Shown here: positions 28,048 to 37,550 of the stretch, piece after piece
Layout of the letters: every line of letters starts with the position of its first letter
Numbering within the stretch: the first letter of the stretch is position 1
DNA from: Tigriopus japonicus
Lineage: Eukaryota; Arthropoda; Copepoda; Harpacticoida; Harpacticidae
Assembly (NCBI GenBank): GCA_010645155.1
Contig: CM021322.1
Span: 4,214,420 to 4,278,419, forward strand
DNA: 64,000 nucleotides
Reading direction: 5' to 3'
Made by a program: the position numbers and the translations under genes
The notes under the pieces: model-generated
The model's input: only the letters and a program-made list of their open reading frames with translations
Databases searched by the model: none
Told to the model about the DNA's origin: nothing

Positions 28048-28934
28048 ACACGGTTTATGGACATTAATCCACACGCACTTTCCTCTCGGAAGGGTAGCCA
28101 TAATTTGCATATCAAAATTGTATTCAATCTGACCCACTTTAGTCACACTCAATTCGAGCGAAACAAAAACAAAATGTGACAGTTATCTTTTACTTGAACA
28201 GACCTAGAGGAAAGGTCGTCCTTTCACTCTAGCACACGTACGTCGTCTATTTTAAGAAAGGGACACCTGAAGTAGTATGGACAGCCAAACATGTAGCTAA
28301 AGTTAAGGTGTTGGGTTTGAAAAGTTTAACTGTTACAGGCTGACTGTATAAATTTTAGGAAATAAGGAATGGGAAACTAAATACGGTTGATCCTGCATTG
28401 GCTTCTCTTCATTTTTGCTGGCATTAAAATCATGATTCTTGGAACCATTCTAAGTACCTTTACATTTTGTATTGTTTTCACTCCATTTCTACGAGAACTT
28501 TTGAGATTTCTAATCTAATTTGTCAACCTGTAACAGTGAAGCTTTTTAAACCTAACATCCTCCCTTAACTTCCTGCTTGGCTGTCCATGCTACATAAGGT
28601 GACCTTTTCCTGTTTTTTTAAATATTTTGAATACCAAAATCCCGTTATCTGTTAACTGACCATACAAGAACGTGTCATGAATGAAATCATATATTATTTA
28701 ACTTACGCTCTTTTGGCTTATTGCCACTTTTTGAACTGTCTGTAGTTCTATCCATGCTCAAGATCCTCCAAGAGGTCACTCAGAAGCAATCTCATATGGA
28801 AATCAGAAACATTTTGTTGTTTCGCGAGAAATGAGTGTGACTAACGTGAGTCACATTGAACACAATTTTGATACGCAAATTATGGTCACCCTTCCAAGAG
28901 GAAAGTGCGTGTGGATTAATGTCCATAGACACGG
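28048..28934. repeat. Outer inverted-repeat pair upstream of CHERP
   Basis: The segment 28048-28176 reappears inverted at about 28812-28934. Shared cores are ggacattaatccacacgca, ctttcctct-ggaagggt and ccataatttgc. The pair is about 640 bp apart and encloses a second inverted-repeat element (28250-28615). It starts about 60 bp upstream of the CHERP ATG, so one arm probably falls in the 5' UTR or promoter of CHERP. Confidence 0.85.
28250..28615. repeat. Inner inverted-repeat element (MITE-like)
   Basis: The arms 28256-28344 and 28523-28613 are imperfect reverse complements. They share atggacagccaa and ctgttacagg and their complements. The element sits inside the outer pair. It has no coding content. 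Confidence 0.8.
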
Positions 28935-30027
28935 TTTTGATCAGGAATGACTGCTTGGAGTCAATGGATGTCAACAACAACAATAAGAAGTTTGATTCGA
29001 TCAGGGTTGTCAAGTTATGCAGACGAGGAAGGCCATGTGAGATTGAACTCCTCGGTTGGCCACAAGAATGACATGAACGTTTTTGAGTAATGTATAGATT
29101 GTTCCGGAAAAAGGGTCCACGTTTTCCCAGGAATTTCAAGTGGGTGGGTTTTATTCCTTTTTTTATTATTCGTTTCACCTCAACAAATCCTGAGGGCTTC
29201 CGTCACATCCCTGACTCCCTGAAATATTGGTATTTGTCCTAAAGCGGCAAATTCAACTCTAGCTAAAGTTGCGCGATTTTGGCCATAGTGTGCCCAACGA
29301 CCCTCCAACTCTGCTCCAGAGTCCTTGATTGACCCAAGAACGTCTCCGTCTGAATTGTAGATGTCCGTGGTTGACCCTATTCTAATCTAAACTAATGTAA
29401 TGAAATTTAGAGAAACCAAACATCTAAACCTATATACAGTAGTTATTCCAAGACTCCAAGTAGGTGGCACGTCAATTCTTGAGGAATAGATATTACTAGA
29501 GCTCAAATAAAGATGCTGTTTTTTATCCTTAAAGTTGCACTCATTTTAACAACAGTTCTTAAAAGGTTGCAATTTTCTAGCCTAAAATGGCAATTTTGCG
29601 TCTGTGCACCAATTAAGCCGTTTCATTTTTGGTACGTTTAATGCTGTGGCATTGATTTTGACACCCTACTGATTCAGAAATGAAAATTAGAAAGTTTAGT
29701 TCCGGGCCCTAATCATTGCTTATTAACTCGTGTTGAAATAAGTGTGGCTTTTTTTTAAAATGTGGACTCAATTCATCAATTATTTAGCTTACATTCTGTA
29801 TCGTAAATGTTGGTTGAAATCAGAAGGACGTCAACGACTAAAATCCACTAATTTATTGATAGTTCTGTGGTCATTTTTCTCCACATGAAATCTCTCGCGA
29901 TGAATCAAGTGCCCATACAGCTTTCAGGTCATTTTGATATTTTATCAAATGAAGCTTGAAATCGAAAATATCGCGCTAGGTTGGGTGAACGAGTGAGTGA
30001 GTCTTGTCGTATTTGTTCATTCAGCTG
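28935..30027. other. Intergenic between CHERP and RPL35
   Basis: No gene or repeat boundary is recognised. This is the 5' side of both divergently oriented genes (CHERP minus, RPL35 plus), about 2.1 kb apart from ATG to ATG. Confidence 0.5.
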
Positions 30028-30051
30028 CTATCTTTCTCTTCCTTTTCCCTC
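30028..30051 (+). promoter_or_regulatory. Pyrimidine-rich tract, candidate 5' TOP of RPL35
   Basis: A nearly pure run of C and T (tctttctcttccttttccct) ends about 30 bp before the RPL35 ATG. Ribosomal protein mRNAs usually begin at such a tract. The exact cap site is not shown by the sequence. Confidence 0.55.
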
Positions 30052-30081
30052 GAACAGCGGATCAACACAGAACCTGCCAAA

Positions 30082-31700
30082 ATGGTAAGCCATGATAAAC
30101 ACCCCTAAAACGATTGAGAATCCGCCTGAATCCCTGGCATCCCGCAACAGAACCGCTCATTCCACCCTGAGACGAGTGATCTACTCCTCCAAGCCTTCAA
30201 AGAGCGGCCTCGTTGCCACAAAAAAATCTTTAGAAAATGCCAATCAATGTCTTGAGTTTGCCTTCACTTAATGCCTGCCCTCTCTGTCTCGCTTCGTCTC
30301 TTCTTTTTGTATCTCGAACACGGCTAAGATTGTTTTCTCGCGTTTTCAGGGTCGTGTCAAGTGTTCGGAGTTGCGCACCAAGAACAAGGATGAGCTCACC
30401 AAGCAGTTGGAGTCGCTCAAGACGGAGTTGGCTTCTTTGCGCGTGGCCAAGGTCACCGGGGGCGCCGCCTCCAAGTTGTCCAAGATCCGCGTGGTCCGAA
30501 AATCCATCGCTCGCGTGTATATCGTCATGCACCAAAAGCAAAAGGAGAACTTGCGAAAACTCTATAAGGTGAGAACGGCGGAAAATTGGGACATTCAAGC
30601 CAGAGTTTGGCGGTTTTGCGATCGTCTGTCCCTGAGACGGCCCAGACTTTAGACCCTGGCACCCGGGAAATCGTTTAAAACTTGGAAGACTTCATTCATT
30701 AAGTATTTTTAGTAAATTGACACTGAACAGGGGGTGAAAAATCAGCGTAACCAATGATAGCCTTCAAATGGGTAGATTGGGTGGTTTCTGAATGGTTCGA
30801 TTAAGAATCGCGATCAAAGGTACACTTGGCATGAAAACGACATGTGGGGGGGAAATTCAACGTTTTACACGGATCACCCTAAACCCTACGTGTTGGGCGA
30901 CGGCCCGTTTGAAACTTTCGGGACAAACAAGAGCCCAATATCGCCCCAAAAATTGGAATTAGTTCAAACCATGTTGGACCTTGTGAGGAGTAGATTTAAG
31001 ACTTTGTTTTTGCAAAAAAATGAATGGTCAAGCTTAAGTTGGAAGGTTGTAAATACTTTATCCCAAAATAATGGACAAATTTCTAAGATCTTAATAGCCT
31101 ATTTGACATGAAATTCTCGACTGGAGAAAGTGAGAGAGGCTCAAAATTAGACAAAAAATCTATTCTTCAGTTTTGATGAAGGTTCGTCAATGATGACATG
31201 TAATATTTCAACTGCACTTATCCGAGTACTGAAATTGACAGAGGTCACATTGATCAGTCTTCTCATCGCCAAAATATTTTGGATCAGAAAAAAAATGGAA
31301 CGAAAATTTCATACCATATTGTAACGAAGACGTGATGAACCCGCATTTCTATCCATAAAATGGAATTGACACTTAAATCTAATATAGAATTTATTTAATA
31401 GTCAGCCCCTTATCAAGGTCACAAAGAACGAATTCTTGGCTAAGATGAATGAATTCTCCCTGCAATTTCCTTTTATTTGAATAATAAATTATGAGCCACG
31501 ACTTTCGTCAGTCCAATTTTGACTCTTCTTTTTTGTTTTTTGGCTTTCAGGGCAAGAAGTACGTTCCCATTGACTTGCGTATGAAGAAGACTCGCGCCAT
31601 GCGAAAGGCTCTGACCAAGCACGAGGCCGGTCTCAAGACGGCCAAGGAGCAGAAGAGGCTGCGCGCTTTCCCCCAGAGAAAGTTTGCCGTCAAGGTCTAA
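30082..31700 (+). CDS. RPL35: 60S ribosomal protein L35 (uL29)
   Basis: This is a component of the large ribosomal subunit near the peptide exit tunnel. Exon 1 contributes only the ATG (30082-30084). Exon 2 is 30350-30568 and exon 3 is 31551-31700 (TAA), joined by GT-AG introns. The product is 123 residues, the normal length. Recognisable blocks are [18 protein letters not shown], the uL29 core [20 protein letters not shown], and the basic C-terminus with [18 protein letters not shown]. The ATG-only first exon is common among ribosomal protein genes. A TOP-like tract lies just upstream. Intron 2 (982 bp) has no confident snoRNA. Confidence 0.97.
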
Positions 31701-31738
31701 AACCCCGTCTCCTGTCTCTGATGCCGTTATTACTACAC

Positions 31739-31744
31739 AATAAA
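31739..31744 (+). terminator. Poly(A) signal (AATAAA) of RPL35
   Basis: The canonical hexamer lies 39 bp after the RPL35 stop. The convergent BED-finger gene ends at 31854, so the two 3' UTRs are likely to overlap or abut. Confidence 0.8.
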
Positions 31745-31853
31745 GTCCTGAAAAAAACAACGACCGCAAGAACCCGTGATATTTCATAAATACTCTATTT
31801 CTGACAATGTACACTACAGAACAAACTGAGGTTAGTAAAACGAGATCGTGACC

Positions 31854-34049
31854 CTAAGTATTGGCGGGTCCAACCAGTTCGTGCGGTCGTCGCGGTCCAA
31901 TGACAACGCCATGCTTTGAACGTAAGTGGCGGAAAAAATTGGACGATTTGTCGGAGCTTCTTTGAACTGTGTCGCATAATCGACATTTCATGCCGCCACT
32001 CGGATGCGGCTCATAATGTCGCCACACTTCCGAGCGTCTGGCGGGCTGAGATGATGCTTGATCGGCTTTGGGAGTCATCGGGAGGGGTTCAGGTTGGATA
32101 ATAATCTCGTGCTGCCGCCGAAGATGTCTCAGTAGGTTGGAGGTGGTCGAACGATAGAGACTCAAGATGCTCTGGCAAATTTTGCATATCGCGGCTTCGG
32201 ATGTGAGTTGCTGAAAGTAGTCCCAAACCGGCGATTTGAGCATCTTGGCCTCATTCTCAGTCTCAGTCTCTTCAGATTCCTCACTTGGCTCCTCGCGGTT
32301 GGTCGATTCCGGACTGTTGCCTTTGGTATCATCCCAAATGTCCTCGGGCCGATCGTCATCCATAGATTCAACGGGTGATTTCACATCGACCCGCGGTGCA
32401 TTGGACTGTTCTTGGACTAAAATGGTTTGCATCAGGTCTTCCACGTGCCACTCGGCCTTGTCCGTGCTCTCCGAGTCTCGGCGCTGGTCTTTGAGCCAGT
32501 TTTTCAATAGTCCCTCGTCTTTTTGAGCCTCTTCCGTGACGTTGATCTCGTGCTTGGTTTTAAGATGACGCGTCAAATTCGACGTGGACGAGTTTGATGT
32601 TCGAATCACTTTGGAGCACAAGTTACAGACAGCCGAGCGATCGGTGAGCTCTTGGAAGTAATTCCACACCAAAGATCGATGCATGCGACCTTCGCCTAGT
32701 TTCTGATCCGGAATGACAACTTTGAACGAAGCCACTTCAATTTGATCCGGGCACATTTCCATGGTTTCGGACAAAGGTATGACGTCCTTTTTGTCGTTCT
32801 CTTCGAGCCCCTTTGGAGAGATTGAAGGCCGATCGTCGTCGACCTTATTAGCACTCTTGAGACAGATTTCGTGCTTGGTTCTCAAGTGTTTGATCAGACT
32901 CGAGGTCGAGGCCCCATTGATCTTGAAGATGGACTGACAAAGCTGACAAATTGCGGCCTCGGCGGTCAATGACACAAAGTATTGCCAAACCATAGACTTG
33001 GTTCGGGGCCCAGATACCCTGGACGACCAGGTTTTGGGTTCGCTCGTGATTTGTTGGATAGCTACCAATTGTTCCCGATTTCTTTGATCCTCATTTTTCT
33101 TTTCTTCTTCCTCTTCTTCTTTCATCATCTCTCTTTTCGGGGACACGATCGTGGTCGGCACAATGTCGTGTTTGCACTTTAAATGCCGCATAAAATTCGA
33201 CGTGGAGGAGAATCGCGAGGCTTTTAACACTTGTTGACACAATGCGCACTTGAATTCAGTCTCCGAGAGCTGGCTGAAGTATTGCCACGCCCCCGAGCGC
33301 ACCATGCGTGGCTGACTGAATGCAGGGCGTTTCGGAAAAGCCTCATCGTCCATCGCGGGCGGATCAAGGTGGTTTTCTTCGGTGATGCCGTGATTGCTCC
33401 GCAAATGACGGGCAAAATTCGACGTGGAGGCGTGGCCGTTCTTTAAGGTTCGCAGACACAATTGGCAGATGCCGGCCAAGGGCGAAACGGCCTCAAAATA
33501 TCGCCACACCCACGAACGATAAGCTCGATGATCGGCGCAAGGCACAGCCTTCACCGGCGGTTCCGAGCTTTCCGAGCTCGAGGGCGGATTGATCGGTGGA
33601 AGGGCGTGAACTGAGGGGTCCACGGGTCGATGAATATCGACGCCGTGTTTGGTCTGTAGATGTCGCGTAAAATTCGAGGACGACGAATGACTGGTTTTCA
33701 ACACTTTTTGGCATAAACGGCACATTCCGGAATCGGCCGACAACGATTGAATGTAGAGCCACACCCGCGATCGATGGGCGGTGCCGGGGGGTGTGCTGGA
33801 GGAAGGGCGTTCGTCGTCACGGTCGTCGGATGTGACTGAGGGAGCGCGGGAGCCCTCGGGTTTGACGTCGATTGAACGGGTGGTCCGAGCGAGATTGAGG
33901 GCGTGTCGGGATCGGAGATGTCGCGTGAAATTCGAGGTGGACGAGGAGGCGGGCTTCTGGAGCACGTCATGGCACAACTTGCACGTCACCGTGTGGGCAT
34001 TCAGCGTCTGGAAATAATCCCAAACCCGCGATCGATTGGCCGGAGCCAT
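31854..34049 (-). CDS. Protein with eight tandem BED-type zinc fingers
   Basis: This is a single-exon ORF of 731 codons, with ATG at 34049 (MAPANRSRVWDYF); codons upstream of it lack an ATG. Eight copies of one unit are present. Each has an aromatic S-x-V-W-x-Y-F block, a C-x-x-C pair and a helix ending H-L-x-x-x-H (for example STSNFTRHLRSRH). The Cys pairs are at about residues 26, 111, 197, 270, 370, 478, 623 and 686. The linkers are acidic and low in complexity, with a Glu/Lys-rich stretch near 305-330. BED fingers bind DNA and derive from hAT-type transposases, but there is no transposase catalytic or hATC dimerisation domain. The likely role is a nuclear DNA-binding regulator. I cannot assign a known orthologue. 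It converges with RPL35, and its 5' side faces a nested pair of hAT MITEs 475 bp away. The neighbouring 5' region (34050-34360) is GC-rich with GACGAC-type repeats. Confidence 0.88.
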   Translation of the reverse strand: MAPANRSRVWDYFQTLNAHTVTCKLCHDVLQKPASSSTSNFTRHLRSRHALNLARTTRSIDVKPEGSRAPSVTSDDRDDERPSSSTPPGTAHRSRVWLYIQSLSADSGMCRLCQKVLKTSHSSSSNFTRHLQTKHGVDIHRPVDPSVHALPPINPPSSSESSEPPVKAVPCADHRAYRSWVWRYFEAVSPLAGICQLCLRTLKNGHASTSNFARHLRSNHGITEENHLDPPAMDDEAFPKRPAFSQPRMVRSGAWQYFSQLSETEFKCALCQQVLKASRFSSTSNFMRHLKCKHDIVPTTIVSPKREMMKEEEEEEKKNEDQRNREQLVAIQQITSEPKTWSSRVSGPRTKSMVWQYFVSLTAEAAICQLCQSIFKINGASTSSLIKHLRTKHEICLKSANKVDDDRPSISPKGLEENDKKDVIPLSETMEMCPDQIEVASFKVVIPDQKLGEGRMHRSLVWNYFQELTDRSAVCNLCSKVIRTSNSSTSNLTRHLKTKHEINVTEEAQKDEGLLKNWLKDQRRDSESTDKAEWHVEDLMQTILVQEQSNAPRVDVKSPVESMDDDRPEDIWDDTKGNSPESTNREEPSEESEETETENEAKMLKSPVWDYFQQLTSEAAICKICQSILSLYRSTTSNLLRHLRRQHEIIIQPEPLPMTPKADQASSQPARRSEVWRHYEPHPSGGMKCRLCDTVQRSSDKSSNFFRHLRSKHGVVIGPRRPHELVGPANT

Positions 34050-34523
34050 GATGATGAGGATGATCCAGCTCAAGGATCCTCGTCGGAACGATCGATGGCA
34101 AACTGGTTTCTAAGGGCTTATTTTTCTTCTTCAGTCCATCGACGTACAACGTAGGTAATTGAGTTTCTGTCTTTCGTCTTAGCGTGTCTTGAAATTCGTT
34201 CGTTTCTGAATGTTTTGGCTTGAGATGGCAATGGGATTGAGTGAGTAAGTGAATGACTGAGTGAGCTTGGAGATCTTCGACGACGACCACGACGACGAGT
34301 CGAAGCGAGGAAGAGACGGCGGCAGCGACTGGGGCCAGATATCTGACAATGACGGATGGAAAAGGATCGTCGGACCACTCGATCAAGTTGGCCTGCTTTT
34401 CTCTCTCTCGTCCCAGATCCCCAGTGCTTCCACAAGAGATGTTTCCTACAGATGCGAACAAATTGGCCGTTTCTTTGTTTGTTTGTACTTTTGCTTGGGT
34501 TTTTAAAGTCTCTGTTTGTTTGG

Positions 34524-35535
34524 TAGTGATGTGACTTGGTGTGTAGTGATGTGACTTGGGCAAGTAATGAGTCATCACAAACACCCAAGAACAAGTTGTT
34601 GACAAGCATTACTTGGGCAATACACCAATACACTTCCCAAGCTCAAGGAACATCGGAAGATGCAGTTGCCGGCAGTTGCTCTTTGAAGAGTTAAGATACT
34701 TGCAGTGTGACTTAGAAGAAAAAATGTCAAGTTGCATTTTCGATGATCTTTTGACCTTAATAATTCAGCAATAAATAGTGGAAGTGATACAAAAAAAATA
34801 TTTCAATTTGGATAGCATTTGCAAAACCATGGTTTTTTTGTTTCGGTTCTAGGCCACACATGAATGCACTTTTGAGGCTAATCAAGACCGAGATTTAGAA
34901 GTCACACTTCAGGAACAATCTCGTTTACTCAGAGTTGCCTGCATGAAAAAGTAAAATGCCAAATCTTTTTTTAGTATTCTCGAAATATTTTGCATTTCCC
35001 CAAGTGAGAGAATTGAAGTGTGTAATTTTCTTAAAAATACATCCTCTCAAAGGTATGGGCCCTATTTAGCTGAATCAGTCTGGTTTAGTGAAATACGGAT
35101 GGCAAGTTTATTCTTCGTTCATAGCAAATTTGGCAAACCTGTTAGCTGGGAAAAGTACTTGTACAAGCACCCAAGCTATGCCAAGCTTCAGCAAGCCCAA
35201 GCATTGTGCCAGTACAGCTTGCCCAATCTCTTGTTTGCCCCCCATCACTATTGGTGTGTTGGGCAAGCTTTTTGCGCGAGGTCGTAAGGTAGTGTCGCCA
35301 ATTGACCTTTGTGAAATCGTATTCCTCTTTGCTTACCAATCTTCAAAAACCTGTTTTTTCATCAAGGAGAACGGAACGGCGTCCCTAACTTTCGTGACTT
35401 CTGAACAGGGTTGCAAATGACACTCAAATTTGAGTTTGCTGATATAGCTGAGCACAACACGAAATCTCCATTAGGTGACCCTACCTTGCGACCTCGCGCA
35501 AAGAAACTTGCCCAACACACCAAGTCACATCACTA
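34524..35535. mobile_element. Family-2 hAT MITE (outer), interrupted by a second copy
   Basis: The ends are tagtgatgtgacttgg and ccaagtcacatcacta. The perfect 8-bp duplication ttgtttgg is at 34516-34523 and 35536-35543. Only 34524-34543 and 35259-35535 belong to this element (297 bp with the inner copy and one duplication removed). That equals the 298 bp of the free copy at 51582-51879. The rest is an inner insertion. Confidence 0.92.
34544..35250. mobile_element. Family-2-like hAT MITE (inner, 707 bp) nested in its relative
   Basis: The ends are tagtgatgtgacttgggcaa and ccatcacta. The 8-bp duplication ttggtgtg is at 34536-34543 and 35251-35258. The subterminal regions carry many copies of a cttgggcaag-type motif in both orientations, as expected for transposase binding sites. 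The interior is non-coding. Confidence 0.9.
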
Positions 35536-35543
35536 TTGTTTGG

Positions 35544-36584
35544 AGTAAATTTGTATCATTTCCAAATAAAAACAGTGTTGCTGACAATATTTATAGTGAT
35601 TTGTAAATGCAAGTATCTAAGGATGATTTTCGCCTCAATATTTTGTGCTTGTGAAAGAATTGATCGCTTCAAAAGAGATGTTTTATAGAACTGGAGCTCT
35701 TGGTTTTGACTTTAGAAGATTTTCGAAACCTTTAGATTACTTTTGACCTTTTTTCATCTCGTAAGGGGTGTCACTTTTGGCAGCCCTGATTTGTTGGAAG
35801 ACCAAAACATTCAACAACTGTTGACTTCTCTTTCCAATTTGTTTGTTTTTTTTATTTGTAATTTTTATTTGTTTGGTATGCTGTCGTTTGTTTGTCTTTG
35901 TTTATTATTTGTTATCTTTGTTTGTTTCCCATCAGTAGTCTCAAAGCATCCCTGATCTAAAGTTCACAAAAGTTAGGGTTGTATGTACTGATTTGTTGGG
36001 AATTATCGGCTTGCTCCCGGTCAGGCCATTTTTCTGACCAACGTCCATATCTCTAGATGTCTGTGGTCTAGCTTACAAAACCACCCCGCGATGCATAGCG
36101 CAACCTACGCAAAGCGAGGTTGCGTGGTTAAGCACACACGTACCGTGTATTTATGTGATGTTTTTCGTCTTGACTTTTGAGTGATGGGAAAATTTACCAA
36201 AATATGGCAAAACTGGCCACCAAATTCGGAAAGTGATCGTTATGTTTCACCAACATTGATGTGAAACGCAAGTGTATGAATATTTAAGAGAAAATCTTTT
36301 AAGTTCCTATTTTTTGCCCAAAAACACAAAATTTTCATTGATTAGGGCAAAAAACGACAAATTTTCGATTTAATTGCTCAAAAACTGACGAGTTTTGTAT
36401 TTATTTGCCCAGAAGTGGCAAATAAAATGAAATGTGGCGAATAAAATTTAAAAGCTAGCAAATAAACATGTTTATTGGCATAAAATATTATTTGCCTGAA
36501 ATCTGCACCCCTAGTGATGGCACTCCGGACAACCAAGCCTTACTTCTACGACCTAACTTAATTTTATTAACATTCCGGGGGTGA
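35544..36584. other. Intergenic, no gene recognised
   Basis: The segment is AT-rich. It includes a ttatttg/tttgtttg-rich stretch (35830-35930) and an array of loosely repeated caaataaaa/ttttgcc units (36300-36510) that may be a decayed MITE. No supported coding region is present. Confidence 0.4.
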
Positions 36585-36830
36585 TCACCAGTTGGTGTAA
36601 ACCAAAGTTTGGCAACCACTTTTGGGTTGGGTCAAAGCCTACAAAATTTGGATGTGTTGTCAGGGGGCCCACCATACAGACCTTGTTGGGTTCTGTGGCC
36701 TTCAAATTTAAGATCAAAGAGCTTTCGGCTCCCGAGTACAGAACTATGGATGCCTCAGAGGCCCAATATTTTGGGCTTTTCCCATAGCTCCTAGGACCCA
36801 CCAACGATAACCCTTAGGCCCACCTCGCCT
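36585..36830 (+). repeat. GC-rich interspersed repeat, copy 2
   Basis: This is the second copy of the family at 11800-12066, in the opposite orientation within the window. It shares blocks such as ggcaaccacttttgggt, tgttgtcaggggg and ctcctaggacccacca. No ORF is supported. The stretch 36831-37548 after it has no recognised feature. Confidence 0.65.
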
Positions 36831-37550
36831 ACCCTTTCTCTAGCTAACTACACTAGTATTTTGACTTTTGTTGATTACATATAATGAAATATAAGAGACC
36901 ATGGTCTCGGCCTCCTTTTGTTTTGAAATTCTTCACTAAAGTACGCACAGAGGGTGACTGATTCCCGCCCCAAAGTATAATAGCTTAGTGTGTAGAAACG
37001 GATTATTTTCCAAGAAAATAACTATATTTGTTATGAAAATCTTACACACAGGCCTAGAATAATTTACACATCCAAAAGATTGCAACAACCCAACTCTAAT
37101 CTACAAAATGCAGCTTCTTGAATCAACGTTTTAACAAGTCACCTTGTTGTAAAAAAGTAGGACATTCTCCTGAATTCAATGCCATGATTTACCCTTAAAA
37201 CGGTTCCAGTTCAGCAATTGGTGGTTTTAAGGCTCAATGTGAACGTAAAAAGAAATAAAAAGGGTTGAATGAATAAAAGAAAAATAACATGTTAAAGTTT
37301 TATCCCACTGCCTTCCAATTACCATGTACAGACTGTCAACAACAATTTCTTAGGCTTGAATTATTGCTAACAATGTAGAAACTTAGGCTTAAACAGAATG
37401 TCTCTTCACAAAAAAAGAACACTGACACTGAAACATCAACTAATTAACAAGTTAGTGTTATATTATTTCAGGACAAAAATGTGTCTATTTAAATTTTGAT
37501 TAGCATTTCTCAAGCGTTAAAATGGCAAGTGAAAAAAACCAATAGACATA

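Noticed and set aside
31187..31235. Possible C/D box snoRNA in RPL35 intron 2 (atgatga and ctga)
   Set aside because: The boxes are only about 40 nt apart, no terminal stem or second box pair is clear, and such short motifs are frequent by chance.
33967..34633. Two overlapping minus-strand ORFs of 212 and 171 codons upstream of the BED gene
   Set aside because: They overlap the BED start in other frames, have low complexity and extend into a hAT MITE; no domain is seen.
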